A stretch of 13,314 nt of DNA from Coriobacteriales bacterium (GTDB lineage Bacteria > Actinomycetota > Coriobacteriia > Coriobacteriales > QAMH01), in the NCBI GenBank assembly GCA_024408695.1, contig JAKSUU010000009.1:1-13314 (forward strand). The letters run 5' to 3'. Both the position numbers and the translations under genes were made by a program. Shown piece by piece: positions 1-6,379 of the stretch. The notes under the pieces were generated by a model, which was given only the letters and a program-made list of their open reading frames with translations, made no database searches and was not told the DNA's origin. The stretch's first letter is position 1, and each line of letters starts with the position of its first letter.

Positions 1-135
1 GTAACAACTGTAATTTCTGTTCCAGATAAATTAAACGGCGAACAAAAAAAGGCGTTGAAATCTATATCAGATCTGTTTAATGATGCAAAAGATTTACGCC
101 CAGAAATTATTTCAGAAGTATACAAAAACAGTTAA
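1..135 (+). CDS. dnaJ: DnaJ co-chaperone, C-terminal end (partial)
   Basis: The window opens inside a gene in frame 1, and 44 codons remain before the TAA. The visible peptide begins VTTVISVPDKLNGEQKKAL. This matches the end of the second C-terminal substrate-binding domain of DnaJ, where a V-x-V-P-x-x-L-N-x-x-Q-x-x-A-L pattern is typical, and is followed by a short helical tail. DnaJ (Hsp40) delivers unfolded clients to DnaK and stimulates its ATPase in the cytoplasm. The J domain and zinc-finger region lie outside the window, so I cannot tell whether this is the full-type DnaJ or CbpA. Only 14 bases separate its stop from hspR, as expected for the actinobacterial dnaK-grpE-dnaJ-hspR operon. 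The identification relies on the motif plus this context. Confidence 0.85.
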   Translation, partial: VTTVISVPDKLNGEQKKALKSISDLFNDAKDLRPEIISEVYKNS

Positions 136-149
136 GTTTAGGACTTAAT

Positions 150-581
150 ATGAGTAATGCAGATAGAAATACTCCTTTATATATGATTAGTGTTGCAGCC
201 GAACTTTCTGGTCTTCATCCACAAACTTTAAGAATTTACGAAAGTAAAGGCTTGGTGCGGCCTCAAAGAACAGGTGGCAATACTAGAATGTATTCTCAAG
301 CCGACATTGAAAGGCTTGAACTTATAAATGAATTAACGCAAGAAGGTATAAATTTAGCCGGCGTTATTAGAATTATAGATTTAAATGAGCAAATAAGTGA
401 GTTGCGCGAACAAGTTTGCGCTAGCACTCAAGATATAATATATTATAAAGATAAAGTACATGAACTTGAAATGCGTAGCGCAATAGCATCGCTTACAAAA
501 ACTCAATCGGCTAAATACTTGCCTTCTCCAAGTAAAGAAAGGGCGAGTGATTACGATGAGGGTAGACAAATTATCAATTAA
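150..581 (+). CDS. hspR: HspR, MerR-family heat-shock repressor
   Basis: This 143-residue protein has an N-terminal MerR-type winged helix-turn-helix at about residues 10-75. The recognition region [20 protein letters not shown] is followed by the wing [16 protein letters not shown] and the D-I-E-R-L helix. A coiled-coil stretch at about residues 80-112 should mediate dimerisation. There are no clustered cysteines of the kind MerR metal sensors use, which fits HspR. Known HspR proteins bind HAIR inverted repeats and repress the dnaK operon with DnaK as co-repressor. The ATG at 150 is preceded by AGGA at 140-143, six bases upstream. The gene sits between dnaJ and clpB, and its last 26 bases overlap clpB, so the two are probably translationally coupled. 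No HAIR element is visible here; the operon promoter lies upstream of the window. Confidence 0.93.
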   Translation: MSNADRNTPLYMISVAAELSGLHPQTLRIYESKGLVRPQRTGGNTRMYSQADIERLELINELTQEGINLAGVIRIIDLNEQISELREQVCASTQDIIYYKDKVHELEMRSAIASLTKTQSAKYLPSPSKERASDYDEGRQIIN

Positions 582-3138
582 TGCGCAAGAAATTATTAGC
601 AATGCTATAACTATTGCGGCAGATGCAAAAGCAGCAGAAATTTTACCAGAGCATCTTTTTTATGCAATGCTTGAAGATGAAAATGGCAACTTAAAATCTA
701 TACTTGAACGTGTTGGTTGCAATTTTTCACAAATAAAACAACAAACAAAAGATTTGCTAGATGGTGCAATTAGAGTTGAATCGAGCGCATCAAACATGCC
801 TAACGCTAGTTCTGCTTTAGAAAAAACGTTAGACCAGGCTCTAAAGATCGCTACTATAATGCAGGATAGTTATGTTACAAGTGAACATATGCTAATTGCA
901 CTTGCAAAAGTAGGCGGCGCGGTATCTAAATTATTAGAATCACATGGTTGCACTCCTAAAGCATTAGAGGAAATTTATGATGACTTGCGCGGGGATTTTC
1001 GTGTAGAATCAAAACAGGACAGTGCTGAATTTGATACTTTAAATAAATATGGTGTGAATTTATGTGAAGCTGCTCGCAGTGGTAAGTTGGATCCTGTCAT
1101 TGGCAGAACTGATGAAATTACGCGAGCAATTCAGGTGCTTAGTAGACGCACTAAAAATAATCCTGTTTTAATAGGTGAGCCTGGTTGCGGAAAAACAGCA
1201 ATTGTTGAAGGACTAGCACAACGTATTGTTTCTGGTGATGTTCCTTCTACATTAAAAGACCGCGATGTAATTTCTCTAGATTTAGCTTCGATGATTGCGG
1301 GTGCTAAGTATCGTGGAGAATTTGAAGATAGATTTAAAGCACTTTTAGGTGAAGTAGAAAAAAGTGACGGGCGCATCATTTTATTTATTGATGAGCTTCA
1401 TACAATTGTAGGTGCTGGTGCTACAGAAGGTTCACTCGATGCTTCTAATATGATTAAACCTGCGCTTGCACGTGGCAAGTTACATGCAATTGGCGCTACA
1501 ACCCTAGATGAATATCGCAAATATATAGAAAAAGATTCAGCCTTAGAGCGACGTTTTCAGCCGGTATTTGTTGATGAGCCAAGTGTTGAAGAAACTATTT
1601 CTATTTTACGTGGCATTAAAGAAAAATATGAAATTCATCACGGAATTAGAATTCAAGATGCTGCAATTGTAAGTGCGGCTCAACTTTCAGATCGCTATAT
1701 TAACGATAGATTTTTGCCCGACAAGGCCATTGATTTAATCGATGAAGCTGCATCGCATTTGCGTATTCAGATTGATTCTATGCCTGAAGAACTAGATGCT
1801 TTAGAACGCACTCTTACCCAAATGCAGTTAGAAGAACAAGCTTTATTAAAAGAAGAGGATGATTTAAGTAAGGCGCGTCTTGAAAAATTGCAAAAAGAAA
1901 TTTCGGATTTAAAACTAAAATATGATGATAAGCGTGCTGCCTGGGCAAACGAAAAAGATGCAATTAGCAGGGTGAGTGATTTGAAAGCCCAGTTAGATGA
2001 AGCTCATGCACTTGAAGAACGTTATACTCGTGAAGGAGATTTGCAACAAGCAAGCGAAATTAAATTTGGTCAAATTCCAAATTTAGAAAAAGAACTCGAT
2101 GAAGCGGTTAATGCTTTAGATTTAAAACAGGCAAGTGATGAAAGCATTTTAAAACAAGAAGTCAGCAGTGAAGACATTGCTGAAGTTGTAAGTAAATGGA
2201 CTGGTGTTCCTGTTAGTAAAATGATGCAAGGAGAAATGCAAAAACTAGGAAACTTAGAAAATGAATTGCATAAAAGAGTTATTGGGCAAGATAAAGCCGT
2301 AGAAGCTGTTGCAAATGCTGTACGTCGAAGCCGTAGTGGACTTAGTGACCCAGATAAGCCTATTGGTTCATTTTTGTTTTTGGGACCAACGGGTGTTGGT
2401 AAAACTGAACTTACAAAAGCACTCGCAGAGATTTTATTTGATGACGAAAATGCGATGGTGCGTATAGACATGAGTGAGTATATGGAAAAATTTTCTGTGC
2501 AGCGTCTTATTGGTGCGCCTCCAGGTTATGTTGGCTATGACGAGGGTGGGCAGCTTACAGAAGCAGTGCGTAGACATCCTTATTGTGTTGTTTTGCTTGA
2601 TGAAATCGAGAAAGCTCACAAAGATGTTTTTAATGTTTTGTTGCAAGTGTTAGATGATGGACGATTAACTGATGGTCAGGGCCGTCTTGTGAGTTTTAAA
2701 AATACAATTATTGTAATGACAAGTAATGTTGGAGGCTCTTTTATTGGCGCCTCTGAAGGCGAAGAATTTGAACAAAAGCTTATAGAGTCGCTTCGTGTCA
2801 CATTTAGGCCTGAGTTTATTAATCGTATTGATGATATTATTACTTTTGATCAGCTAAATGTTGATGATCTTGAGCAAATAGTAGAATTGCAACTTGCGGA
2901 TGTAGTTAATCGCCTAAAAGACAAAAGAATAGGCTTTGAAATTTCCGACAAGGCAAAAGAGATTCTTGCTTTAGATGGTTTGGACCCTGCTTTTGGTGCA
3001 CGGCCACTAAAACGTTTGATCCAAAATAAAATTGTTGATAAATGCGCAAATTTAATTGTGAATGGTGATTTAAAAGAAAACGATTGCATTGTTTGTGACG
3101 TTGATGATAAATCAAATATTGAGATAAAAGTTAGTTAA
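556..3138 (+). CDS. clpB: ClpB protein disaggregase (Hsp100)
   Basis: This is a full-length 860-residue class I Clp/Hsp100 AAA+ ATPase that pulls polypeptides out of aggregates together with DnaK, DnaJ and GrpE in the cytoplasm. An N-terminal Clp repeat domain (about 1-145) is followed by the first AAA+ module, with Walker A GEPGCGKT at 207-214, pore tyrosine Y252 and Walker B D279/E280. A charged coiled-coil middle domain spans about 405-525. The second AAA+ module has Walker A GPTGVGKT at 610-617, pore loop GYVGY near 657-661, and Walker B D682/E683. The coiled coil distinguishes ClpB from ClpA and ClpC. A GTG at 547 is also in frame. I chose the ATG at 556 because it places the first Walker A within a residue or so of its position in E. 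coli ClpB. The start lies inside hspR, implying co-regulation by HspR. No motif looks damaged. Confidence 0.97.
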   Translation: MRVDKLSINAQEIISNAITIAADAKAAEILPEHLFYAMLEDENGNLKSILERVGCNFSQIKQQTKDLLDGAIRVESSASNMPNASSALEKTLDQALKIATIMQDSYVTSEHMLIALAKVGGAVSKLLESHGCTPKALEEIYDDLRGDFRVESKQDSAEFDTLNKYGVNLCEAARSGKLDPVIGRTDEITRAIQVLSRRTKNNPVLIGEPGCGKTAIVEGLAQRIVSGDVPSTLKDRDVISLDLASMIAGAKYRGEFEDRFKALLGEVEKSDGRIILFIDELHTIVGAGATEGSLDASNMIKPALARGKLHAIGATTLDEYRKYIEKDSALERRFQPVFVDEPSVEETISILRGIKEKYEIHHGIRIQDAAIVSAAQLSDRYINDRFLPDKAIDLIDEAASHLRIQIDSMPEELDALERTLTQMQLEEQALLKEEDDLSKARLEKLQKEISDLKLKYDDKRAAWANEKDAISRVSDLKAQLDEAHALEERYTREGDLQQASEIKFGQIPNLEKELDEAVNALDLKQASDESILKQEVSSEDIAEVVSKWTGVPVSKMMQGEMQKLGNLENELHKRVIGQDKAVEAVANAVRRSRSGLSDPDKPIGSFLFLGPTGVGKTELTKALAEILFDDENAMVRIDMSEYMEKFSVQRLIGAPPGYVGYDEGGQLTEAVRRHPYCVVLLDEIEKAHKDVFNVLLQVLDDGRLTDGQGRLVSFKNTIIVMTSNVGGSFIGASEGEEFEQKLIESLRVTFRPEFINRIDDIITFDQLNVDDLEQIVELQLADVVNRLKDKRIGFEISDKAKEILALDGLDPAFGARPLKRLIQNKIVDKCANLIVNGDLKENDCIVCDVDDKSNIEIKVS

Positions 3139-3580
3139 GTCTCATTTTTTCTTTTACATCTTTAAGCCGCTTTAGTATATAATTTTTGCTCCTTTTAGTG
3201 TTGTAAAAAATTAAAACATGCCGACAAATTATATTTAAAAATTCACTTTTGCTATAAAAAGCATTTGGGTATTTATCTAAGAAAAAATCTAAATATTCAA
3301 ATGAATCCTGAGAAAGTGTTGCGTGCAATAAATGTAAATCTATTTTACTTTTTTTGCACGCATTTTCATTTATATAGATGATTTTTGATTCAATAAGTTC
3401 ATTTATAAATTGTTGGTTTTCTATTTCAAGCAATTTAACAAAATTAATAATTGTTTCAATTAAATCTGAGACGCTATTAAATAAACGTGGATTTTCGACT
3501 ACTATCAAATTGAGGTTTTCATAAGTAGTCTTATCGATTTTCGAACTTAAAAAAGTCTTTTTTGCTTTTTGCTTTTGCAT
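3131..3580 (-). CDS. Hypothetical protein with duplicated ribbon-helix-helix-like unit
   Basis: I do not recognise this family. The 149-residue protein contains an ungapped internal repeat: residues about 12-48 align with about 86-122 at an offset of 74. Matching positions are E21/E95, L23/L97, P31/P105, F34/F108, S36/S110, S38/S112, I44/I118 and V48/V122, plus many conservative changes. Each unit reads as a short strand, a helix, a turn with Pro and Phe, then a helix beginning S-x-S-[DE]. That order resembles ribbon-helix-helix DNA-binding domains; this is an inference from pattern only. A charged helix (about 50-80) links the units and the C-terminus is basic. A TTG at 3634 would add 18 residues but has no ribosome binding site and lies upstream of a TATAAT box on this strand, so I prefer the ATG at 3580. 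The 3' end overlaps clpB by 8 bases. Confidence 0.68.
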   Translation of the reverse strand: MQKQKAKKTFLSSKIDKTTYENLNLIVVENPRLFNSVSDLIETIINFVKLLEIENQQFINELIESKIIYINENACKKSKIDLHLLHATLSQDSFEYLDFFLDKYPNAFYSKSEFLNIICRHVLIFYNTKRSKNYILKRLKDVKEKMRLN

Positions 3581-3645
3581 TCTTTTTAACCCATATAAAT
3601 TATAAAGTGAATATGTAGTTTTTAGATGATTCAAAAGGAGACTTT
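3581..3645. promoter_or_regulatory. Short divergent promoter region between two hypothetical genes
   Basis: These 65 bases separate divergent genes. The segment at 3594-3606 reads TATAAATTATAAA, so each strand carries a -10-like hexamer: TATAAA on plus, and TATAAT on minus at about 3605-3600. I could not find a well-spaced -35 for either, so both promoters are tentative. The plus-strand gene has a strong ribosome binding site, AAAAGGAG at 3633-3640, five bases before its ATG. If the minus-strand product is a DNA-binding protein, this shared region is the natural place for it to act on itself and its neighbour. Confidence 0.4.
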
Positions 3646-4362
3646 ATGGTACATGAAAGTTTTGTAGCATCCGATTTTACAATTTTTACAACAAGCGAAA
3701 GGCAAGACTATTATCGATGCATTATTGGAGAGGGATACAACTGCTATTTTACTCCGCAAAGTATGCTTGAGTTTTATAATAGTCTGCACAATCAAATTGT
3801 TGCTGGCTGTAAATATATTGTTGTTGATGAGCGTCATTTTTATGATGTTGAAGATTTGTGTACGGCCTTGTTTTATTTTCAATTTAGCGATGTCGCAAAT
3901 TTGCACAGTTATAATGTATTTGTATGTATGAGCGATCGTTTGCCTGGAGACGAGTATTTAAATTTTATTGTTGCCGATTGCGGTATATATAACATAATCT
4001 ATGATTGCAATAATTTAATGGATATTTCTGTTAAATTTAAAAAACTTCTTATGCATTCGAATAAAAAAAATGATATTTTTAATCTGTATACGTTGCCTAA
4101 ATTTGCAAAAATTTCAAAGAAGATATTTAGATCTATGGATTTAAATAGCAATTTGCTTAAAGATTTTATTTATAAAAAATCTGAGTCTGAAAGTAGCAAT
4201 GAAGACTATGAAACAAACTGCAACAAGAAAATTTGCGATAGCGATTCTTCAGTATGTAAATCAATGGATGACAATTGCGAAAACTGCATATACATTTCCA
4301 CAAAAGACAATAAAAAATATTTAGATATAAAACTTAGTTTTCCTGTTGTTGTTGATTTTTAG
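3646..4362 (+). CDS. Hypothetical Cys-rich protein, possible receiver-like N-terminal domain
   Basis: I cannot assign a family to this 238-residue protein. Residues about 1-135 look like an alternating alpha/beta fold. A strand ending IVVDER (about 58-63) is followed by a helix, then a strand VFVCMSDRLPGDEYLN (about 91-106), and GIYNIIYD (about 113-120). The [RK]-x-P-G-D-x-[FY]-L then G-I-Y-[DN]-I-I pattern reminds me of the degenerate receiver-like domain in front of some TadZ/CpaE-type ATPases. That comparison is from memory and unverified; no P-loop is present here. The tail (about 175-225) is Ser/Asn/Asp-rich with five cysteines between about 199 and 221 (N-C, I-C, V-C, N-C-x-x-C), which could bind metal or be unstructured. 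The ATG at 3646 has a strong AAAAGGAG site. The 3' end overlaps convergent trmB by 29 bases. Confidence 0.7.
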   Translation: MVHESFVASDFTIFTTSERQDYYRCIIGEGYNCYFTPQSMLEFYNSLHNQIVAGCKYIVVDERHFYDVEDLCTALFYFQFSDVANLHSYNVFVCMSDRLPGDEYLNFIVADCGIYNIIYDCNNLMDISVKFKKLLMHSNKKNDIFNLYTLPKFAKISKKIFRSMDLNSNLLKDFIYKKSESESSNEDYETNCNKKICDSDSSVCKSMDDNCENCIYISTKDNKKYLDIKLSFPVVVDF

Positions 4363-5269
4363 ATTGGTTTTTTGCATTTTTGTTAAGCATATTTTCAACA
4401 TATTCATCCATGCCATAGGGAACATATTTTAGAGTTTTTAAATCACTTGGCAGATAATCGTATAGGCTTGCGAAATATGGTGACAGCAGTTTGGAATGGT
4501 CTTTTTGTATATTAGCATTATTATTGAACCTTGCGCATAGAGAATATATTTTTGCGCCCTTTTTTTGAAGTTTGATTTCGTATTCTGTAAAGACCTCACT
4601 GGTGTCTATTATATTGTTCAAAAAATACGAGTCATTGCTATTTTTTGAACATTCGAGAATTGCGTCCTTTGAGTTTTTAGATGAGATTTTGCTAGCCATT
4701 GTTTTAAAAACGTCATCATAACAATTGTTTGGAGATTCATAAATACAAAAGCAAGAATTGATAAATTGCGACTTGGCGTAAAGGTAAAGTGGTATGGAGT
4801 CTGTTTTAAAATAAAGGCAAGAATTGTTTTTTAAAATTTTGGAATAATTAATCAAATTTTCTTTATTGACAAGGCGAAGGTTTTCGTGGCGTGCCTTAGG
4901 TTGCGGGGTAGGGAAATTTAAATGCATTTGGTCGATTTCACCATCGTCAAAAATTTCGGAAATATCTAATGAGTTTGCTTGTATAAAAAAGACATTGTTT
5001 ATGTTTAAATCTCTTGTTTTTTTTACGGCTGCAAGTATGCATAAAGCTTCGTAGTCTATGCAGATAAAAGCGGTGTCATTATTGTGTTTCGAAGCTTCTA
5101 GCGCAAAATTACCTTTACCACAGCCAAGATCTAAAACAATATTTTTTACTTGACAAAGCTCATAAATATATTTGTGCCACTTACCTTTTAAAGATTTAGG
5201 ATTGCTAATAATTAAATCATTATAGGCTTCTAGTTTTTGTTTAACATTTTTTGGTTTTCTTGCACGCAT
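4334..5269 (-). CDS. trmB: tRNA (guanine-N7-)-methyltransferase, TrmB family variant
   Basis: TrmB transfers a methyl group from S-adenosylmethionine to N7 of G46 in the tRNA variable loop. This 311-residue protein has SAM motif I LDLGCGKG at 46-53, the acidic IDYE end of strand 2 at 71-74, the family signature region NFPTPQPKARH at 118-128, FKTD at 154-157 and the late TEYE motif at 228-231. In most TrmB proteins the signature is (F)xDPWxKxRH; here Asp is Thr121 and Trp is Gln123. After the usual end near residue 248 there is an extension of about 63 residues containing DYLPSDLK and KYVPYGMDEYVE, then a polar Gln/Asn tail. An Asn/Ser/Lys-rich insertion lies at about 196-220. The ATG at 5269 has no clear Shine-Dalgarno; a TATAGT box at 5295-5290 would give a very short leader. 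The gene stands alone on this strand. Confidence 0.85.
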   Translation of the reverse strand: MRARKPKNVKQKLEAYNDLIISNPKSLKGKWHKYIYELCQVKNIVLDLGCGKGNFALEASKHNNDTAFICIDYEALCILAAVKKTRDLNINNVFFIQANSLDISEIFDDGEIDQMHLNFPTPQPKARHENLRLVNKENLINYSKILKNNSCLYFKTDSIPLYLYAKSQFINSCFCIYESPNNCYDDVFKTMASKISSKNSKDAILECSKNSNDSYFLNNIIDTSEVFTEYEIKLQKKGAKIYSLCARFNNNANIQKDHSKLLSPYFASLYDYLPSDLKTLKYVPYGMDEYVENMLNKNAKNQSKNQQQQEN

Positions 5270-5424
5270 TTTAATTGCTATTTTTTGGTACTATATATTT
5301 TATGCAAGATTGTATTTCTCCTTTAAAACATCTTTACATTTAAAAAAATATTTTTTTTATGTTTTTTATAAAAACATGTTTTTAAATAAAACATAAATTT
5401 CAGACCTCAAAATATATTATTTTC
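5270..5424. promoter_or_regulatory. AT-rich divergent control region between trmB and the 5473 gene
   Basis: This is the longest gene-free stretch in the window. It lies between the start of trmB (minus) and the region leading to the plus-strand gene at 5473. It is extremely AT-rich and holds the 42-base palindrome described separately. The heptamer AAAACAT occurs at 5325-5331, 5371-5377 and 5388-5394, and its complement ATGTTTT at 5359-5365 and 5376-5382. Candidate -10 hexamers are TATAGT at 5295-5290 on minus and TATATT near 5413 on plus. I see no good -35 for either, which would fit promoters that need an activator. Confidence 0.5.
5356..5397. repeat. 42-base imperfect palindrome, likely operator
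   Basis: The sequence is symmetric about the junction 5376/5377. The central 16 bases, TAAAAACATGTTTTTA, are a perfect palindrome. The arms (5356-5376 and 5377-5397) pair at 19 of 21 positions, and the outermost part is TTTATGTTTT against AAAACATAAA. The inverted heptamers recur with a 17-base spacing. It lies just upstream of a possible -10 for the 5473 gene and about 60-90 bases upstream of the trmB -10. The symmetry, position and absence of a following U-tract suggest a protein-binding site and not a terminator. The binding protein is unknown. Confidence 0.6.
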
Positions 5425-5460
5425 ATGGTTTCCCTGGTAGATTATTTATTCGCTTTGAAC

Positions 5461-5475
5461 AAAGGAGGATTAATG
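5461..5475 (+). promoter_or_regulatory. Strong ribosome binding site that fixes the start at 5473
   Basis: AAAGGAGG at 5461-5468 is complementary to the 16S rRNA 3' end and lies four bases from the ATG at 5473. The upstream in-frame ATG at 5425 has no comparable site. Annotating from 5425 would add 16 residues and bury this signal inside the gene. Confidence 0.8.
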
Positions 5476-6366
5476 ACTTTAAATATTGCCAGGGCACCAA
5501 AAGCTAAAGAGGCACAAGAATACATGATTATGCTAAACGGCATTTCAAAAATCGCTTCTGAAAAGTCCAAGAAAGGATCTAAGTTATTTAGGCGGCCATC
5601 GCTTAAATTAAAACGGAAAGATTTACAAAATTCGCAGATGGAAAGTATAAAGCAAAAGATAAATAAGAATTGGGAAAATGAATTTAGAGAAGATAAAAAC
5701 TATGTTGAAGCATTTATATTAGATAAACCCAATCAGCAACAAATTAATCTAGAGCCAAATACTCTGCGAAAAAAGAGTCAAAATTTAAAACGCATAAAAA
5801 CACTAGAAATAAGCAATAAAGATACAGGCAAAGTTCCCTGCTTTCAAACTCTGAAATTTAATTCATATCTGACACAACAAGATTATTTTGCTGATTTCTA
5901 TTATATGGAAAAGCAGGAATATTGTGATGAAGAATTCGATTATACCCAGCTGTATTATTGTATTTATCACAATCATTTTTTGCAAGCAAAAGCCTGCAAT
6001 CAATCTCAAATTTCGAAGCTCGCCAAAGAAAAACCTAAGTTGGCTTGTCAAGATAAATATGAAAACTCTTTTACTTCAAGTTCTTCAAACTGTTTAATTT
6101 CTTACCATTTGAATAAATCTAAAAATTTTATTAATTCAATATACTTTAGCAATTTTTTAACAAAAAATATTGAAGTCGCAAACGATATTTCAAAGAATAA
6201 ATTGCTGTGTGGCGATGATGCAAGGGCCATAGATTTAAAGACAAAACCCTTTTCATTAATTTGTTTTGCAAGCAGCGTTTTTGCTTTGAGTTTTTGTTTT
6301 GTTCGAATTTTATCTGGTGGATTTACAGAGCCACTTGCGTTGATTTTAACAAGTTTGTTTCGTTAA
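5473..6366 (+). CDS. Hypothetical basic protein with a C-terminal membrane segment
   Basis: I do not recognise this family. The frame is open from an ATG at 5425, but a near-perfect Shine-Dalgarno AAAGGAGG at 5461-5468 sits four bases before the ATG at 5473, so I take that start (297 residues). The first 120 residues are rich in Lys, Arg and Gln and probably helical or disordered. A middle part (about 125-175) is rich in Tyr, Phe and acidic residues; the following part is Ser/Asn/Lys-rich. Near the end, residues about 260-280 (FSLICFASSVFALSFCFVRI) form one hydrophobic helix, followed by a second weakly hydrophobic stretch to the terminus. There is no N-terminal signal peptide, so a tail-anchored cytoplasmic protein is a reasonable model. 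Its TAA overlaps the ribosome binding site of the next gene, implying coupling with that regulator. Confidence 0.72.
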   Translation: MTLNIARAPKAKEAQEYMIMLNGISKIASEKSKKGSKLFRRPSLKLKRKDLQNSQMESIKQKINKNWENEFREDKNYVEAFILDKPNQQQINLEPNTLRKKSQNLKRIKTLEISNKDTGKVPCFQTLKFNSYLTQQDYFADFYYMEKQEYCDEEFDYTQLYYCIYHNHFLQAKACNQSQISKLAKEKPKLACQDKYENSFTSSSSNCLISYHLNKSKNFINSIYFSNFLTKNIEVANDISKNKLLCGDDARAIDLKTKPFSLICFASSVFALSFCFVRILSGGFTEPLALILTSLFR

Positions 6367-6379
6367 AGGAGAAAGTATG
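6365..6379 (+). promoter_or_regulatory. Ribosome binding site overlapping the previous stop codon
   Basis: The stop TAA (6364-6366) runs directly into AAAGGAG (about 6365-6371), which lies five bases before the ATG at 6377. This is the arrangement expected for translational coupling of the membrane-segment protein and the STAND regulator. Confidence 0.75.

Noticed and set aside
547..555. GTG start for clpB at 547
   Set aside because: It is possible, but the ATG at 556 gives Walker and pore-loop positions closer to known ClpB proteins.
2070..2471. Long antisense open frame within clpB, and similar ones within secA and prfB
   Set aside because: They lie opposite strongly conserved coding sequence, have shadow-type composition, and show no ribosome binding sites or recognisable domains.
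3765..3775. CTTGAGT, half of a HAIR (HspR-binding) repeat
   Set aside because: The second half-site is absent and it lies inside a coding region far from any heat-shock promoter.
5317..5324. AAAGGAG on the minus strand upstream of trmB
   Set aside because: No start codon at suitable spacing opens a frame of any length; the TTG that follows ends after nine codons.
5425..5472. ATG at 5425 as the start of the membrane-segment protein
   Set aside because: It lacks a ribosome binding site, while AAAGGAGG directly precedes the ATG at 5473.
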